Shown in pieces: positions 48,212 to 50,525 of a stretch of DNA of 50,525 bases. The DNA lies in contig JBGUPJ010000041.1 in the NCBI GenBank assembly GCA_045130235.1, positions 1 through 50,525 of the forward strand, written 5' to 3'. The notes below the pieces were generated by a model. That model ran no database searches. It was not told where the DNA came from and was given only the letters and a program-made list of their open reading frames with translations. The stretch comes from UBA1756 sp045130235 (GTDB lineage: Bacteria > Bacteroidota > Bacteroidia > Bacteroidales > WCHB1-69). Each line of letters starts with the position of its first letter. Positions within the stretch are counted from its first letter, which is position 1. Position numbers and translations under genes: made by a program.

Positions 48212-48287
48212 AGATAGTGATTTTTAGTGGGTTATGAGATTAAAAAGAGATGCCGGAAGTGTCCGACAGGAAAGAGCAAGTGGTGCA

Positions 48288-49520
48288 TTACCACTTTTTG
48301 CCGCTTCCCAAAATCTCAATCATTTTGACGATGACTTCGGTGGCTTTGACCATGGATTCCAGCGGTACGTACTCGTATTTGCCGTGGAAGTTGTGTCCAC
48401 CCGCGAAGATGTTGGGGCAGGGGAGACCCTTGAACGAGAGGTTGGCTCCGTCGGTGCCGCCACGAATGGGCTGAACCACAGGTTTCACGCCCACGGCCTC
48501 CATAGCCTTCTCGGCCAAAGTTACCACGTGGAAGACGGGCTCCACCTTTTCGCGCATATTATAATATTGGTCTTTGAGTTCGCAGGTGATGCGTTCGCCG
48601 TATTTTTCGTTCAGGTAGCGGGTGATGTTCTGCATGAACTGCTTTTTCTCTTCAAATTTGGCACGGTCGTGGTCGCGGATAATGTAGGTGAGGCTAGCGT
48701 TCTCAACGGTGCCTTCCATGTGAACGAGCAGGTAGAAGCCTTCGTAATCTTGGGTGTATTGGGGCTTCTGGGCTTCCGGCAGCATGCTGTTGAACTCCAT
48801 GGCAATCAGCTGGGCGTTCACCATCTTGTTCTTTGCGTAGCCGGGATGAATATTTCTGCCTTGAATCTTGACGTTGGCGCTGGCGGCATTGAAGTTCTCA
48901 TACTCCAGTTCGCCGATGGCACCACCGTCCATGGTATAGGCAAAATCGCAGCCGAAACCTTTGACATCGAAATACTTAACCCCTTGTCCAATCTCTTCAT
49001 CGGGGGTGAAGCCCACGCGGATTTTGCCGTGTTTGATTTCGGGATGGGCCAGCAAAAATTCCATGGCCGTCACGATTTCGGCGATGCCGGCCTTGTCGTC
49101 GGCGCCCAGCAAGGTCTTGCCATCGGTTACCAGCAAGGTCTGTCCTTTGTAGTCGGCGAGTTCGGGGAAGTCGGTGAGGGCGAGCTCGGTATGGGTTTCG
49201 GCATCCAGCAGGATATCTTTTCCGTCGTAGTTCTCAATGATACGCGGCTCTTTGGCGCCAGGCATGTCGGGGGCCGTGTCGAAGTGCGAGATGAAACCGA
49301 CCACCGGCAGCTCCAGGTCGCAGTTGGCGGGCAGGGTGGCTGTCACATAGCCGTATTCGTCTTTCTTCACTTCCGAAAGACCGATGCGTTTCAGCTCTTC
49401 TACCAGAAAATCGCCGAAGACAAGTTGGTTCGGGGTGCTCGGATAGGTGGTGGAGTTTTCATCAGAGGTGGTGGCAATGGCCATGTAGCTGGAAAACCGT
49501 TCGAGTAAAGTCTTTTTCAT
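48288..49520 (-). CDS. pepT: Peptidase T (tripeptide aminopeptidase)
   Basis: A 410-residue M20-family metallopeptidase that removes the N-terminal residue from tripeptides. Metal and catalytic motifs: VVGFISHFDTAPDMPG (metal His and catalytic Asp), TLLGADDKAGIAEIVTAMEF (metal Asp), GFTPDEEIGQGVKYF (catalytic Glu and metal Glu) and QPIRGGTDGANLSFKGLP near the C terminus. Length and motif order fit PepT. It is cytoplasmic (no signal peptide). It stands alone, with its promoter box at 49593. Confidence 0.95.
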   Translation of the reverse strand: MKKTLLERFSSYMAIATTSDENSTTYPSTPNQLVFGDFLVEELKRIGLSEVKKDEYGYVTATLPANCDLELPVVGFISHFDTAPDMPGAKEPRIIENYDGKDILLDAETHTELALTDFPELADYKGQTLLVTDGKTLLGADDKAGIAEIVTAMEFLLAHPEIKHGKIRVGFTPDEEIGQGVKYFDVKGFGCDFAYTMDGGAIGELEYENFNAASANVKIQGRNIHPGYAKNKMVNAQLIAMEFNSMLPEAQKPQYTQDYEGFYLLVHMEGTVENASLTYIIRDHDRAKFEEKKQFMQNITRYLNEKYGERITCELKDQYYNMREKVEPVFHVVTLAEKAMEAVGVKPVVQPIRGGTDGANLSFKGLPCPNIFAGGHNFHGKYEYVPLESMVKATEVIVKMIEILGSGKKW

Positions 49521-49592
49521 TGTATAACTATTTGGTTTATTGTTAATTAATAATAAAAATTGTCAATGTTTAATCTCTTTGGTTAGCGAGTG

Positions 49593-49600
49593 CAAAGATA
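49593..49600 (-). promoter_or_regulatory. Promoter -7 box for pepT (TATCTTTG on minus strand)
   Basis: Perfect TAnnTTTG on the minus strand, 73 bases before the pepT ATG. The rest of 49521-49702 holds no gene that I can support. Confidence 0.55.
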
Positions 49601-49702
49601 GTGAAAATATCGAACAATTCGATTTCATCTTCACCATAATCCTGTTGGTGCCCCATACAACACAAATAAAGGCCTCTAATTGATGCAATATGTACCTCAT
49701 CA

Positions 49703-50525
49703 TTATTCCTCCTTGATCATTAGTTCCTCGTTTAAAAATGTACTACCAGAAAAAAGCGTTGCGATACCAATATCTAAAAAATCACATGAGAAAATATACA
49801 CTCCTCTAATGTCATATTCTGTATATGTTTGATAATCTGTTGGCTCTAAATCTATTGGAGGCAAATTTTTGTCCATTTGGCAAATCCACATACGCCCCCA
49901 TTGTGCATTTTGATTAGGATAAAAACGATATTTATACCATCCATCAAAAGTCCATGTGCTGGACAACTGCTGAAAGTGAATGCCAGGTGAGGCAAAAAAT
50001 GTTGAGTCGTAAAAATTCACAGTACCACCAATCGGATAATCCGTAAACGGTTGGCACGCATGACTGTTAATAATGATATTGTATGTTTGACCGGACAAAG
50101 AAAAACTGTCACATCCTGTATATTCGCAAAAATGAATATTTACAGAACCATGATGATAGAGCGAGTCATTAAGATAGGATTCGTTGAACAACCAATATCG
50201 ACTCCATACACTGTCGTTATGTGTGATATATGCGGTGATCTTCAACGCATCAGTCATATTAAACAACCCTTCCCCGCCTCGCTCGGCCTTCTCCACCAGC
50301 TGGGGTGAGGTGGAAGACAAACGAATGTCGAAAGCACTCCCGTTCCCCTCAGAACACAGCACCTTGCAGGTTTCGCGTCCGTCGGCGGTTTCGGCCGTCA
50401 AGAAGTAGAGGCCGCTGTGGGGAAAGGTAAGCGAAAGGGTATGCTCGCCAGCCGCAAGTTTCTCCGTGCGCTGGCAGCAGAGCCGTCCCTGCACATCCAT
50501 CACCTGCAGGCGCACACTCCCTGCC
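49703..50525 (-). CDS. 3' part of an exported protein with a Por-tail-like module (partial)
   Basis: The frame is open to the window edge, so the N terminus lies beyond 50525. The first visible residues (VRLQVMDVQGRLCCQRTEKL, then GEHTLSLTFPHSGLYFLTAE) match the middle of a type IX secretion tail-like module, much as in the FISUMP protein at 24558-25964. Here too the module is followed by a further domain of about 200 residues (Tyr- and Trp-rich, with four Cys) that I do not recognise. It is probably a surface or secreted protein. Confidence 0.7.
   Translation of the reverse strand, partial: AGSVRLQVMDVQGRLCCQRTEKLAAGEHTLSLTFPHSGLYFLTAETADGRETCKVLCSEGNGSAFDIRLSSTSPQLVEKAERGGEGLFNMTDALKITAYITHNDSVWSRYWLFNESYLNDSLYHHGSVNIHFCEYTGCDSFSLSGQTYNIIINSHACQPFTDYPIGGTVNFYDSTFFASPGIHFQQLSSTWTFDGWYKYRFYPNQNAQWGRMWICQMDKNLPPIDLEPTDYQTYTEYDIRGVYIFSCDFLDIGIATLFSGSTFLNEELMIKEE

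Noticed and set aside
47216..49508. Long plus-strand frames (333 and 424 codons)
   Set aside because: Antisense shadows of dprA and pepT, whose motifs are unambiguous.
1..50525. CRISPR array, prophage or rRNA operon
   Set aside because: No regularly spaced repeats, phage structural genes or rRNA sequence were found on reading both strands.

Overview
The window looks like a chromosomal segment from a Gram-negative member of the Bacteroidota, probably Bacteroidales and probably a gut or rumen type. The evidence is the repeated -7 promoter box TAnnTTTG (for example TATCTTTG), the general lack of Shine-Dalgarno sequences, a FISUMP-domain surface protein, a BspA-type leucine-rich repeat protein, a DUF4919 protein, Por-secretion-tail-like modules, and a two-ExbD/ExbB operon. 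Species cannot be named from the sequence. The 17-base C run at position 1 suggests a contig end.

Layout. 1-2800: a long-hairpin RNA resembling 6S RNA, followed by an AT-rich two-gene type II restriction-modification operon. 2934-7987: tRNA-Gln, then nusA, infB and two small membrane proteins (rimP is not in its usual place before nusA). 8067-11043: an acyl-CoA dehydrogenase-etfB-etfA operon. 11299-13394: a tightly coupled three-gene operon encoding a NADAR-family protein, a small ADP-ribosyltransferase-like protein and a PfkB-type kinase. This is the best candidate for an undescribed system and looks like a toxin-antitoxin-like ADP-ribosylation module. 13468-22681: an accessory block, all on the plus strand, with an LRR protein, two paralogous two-lobed DTG (retropepsin-like) proteins, several unknowns, a methyltransferase, an AAA+ ATPase with a disturbed 5' end, two proteins sharing an unnamed domain (one fused to Sel1 repeats), and a DUF4919 protein. 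22700-26163: repeats, an AAA_14/DUF4143 ATPase and a FISUMP protein carrying two in-frame copies of a palindromic element.

26167-28515: RtcB RNA ligase divergent from a WYL regulator. 28626-35904: tRNA-Gly and envelope genes on the minus strand (lpxK, a family 9 glycosyltransferase, an acyltransferase, an ECF sigma factor with a putative membrane partner, an LptD-like protein). 35984-38334: amidase, DksA-like protein and lspA on the plus strand. 38337-45476: SPOR protein, DsbD, nucleotide-sugar dehydrogenase and an ExbB-unknown-ExbD-ExbD operon on the minus strand. 45536-50525: tRNA-Ser, a divergent GAPDH, DprA, PepT and the 3' part of an exported protein that runs off the window.

Three copies of a dispersed double-hairpin repeat (11050, 22735, 26037) lie in one orientation regardless of the neighbouring genes. 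No CRISPR array, rRNA, prophage or complete insertion sequence was seen.
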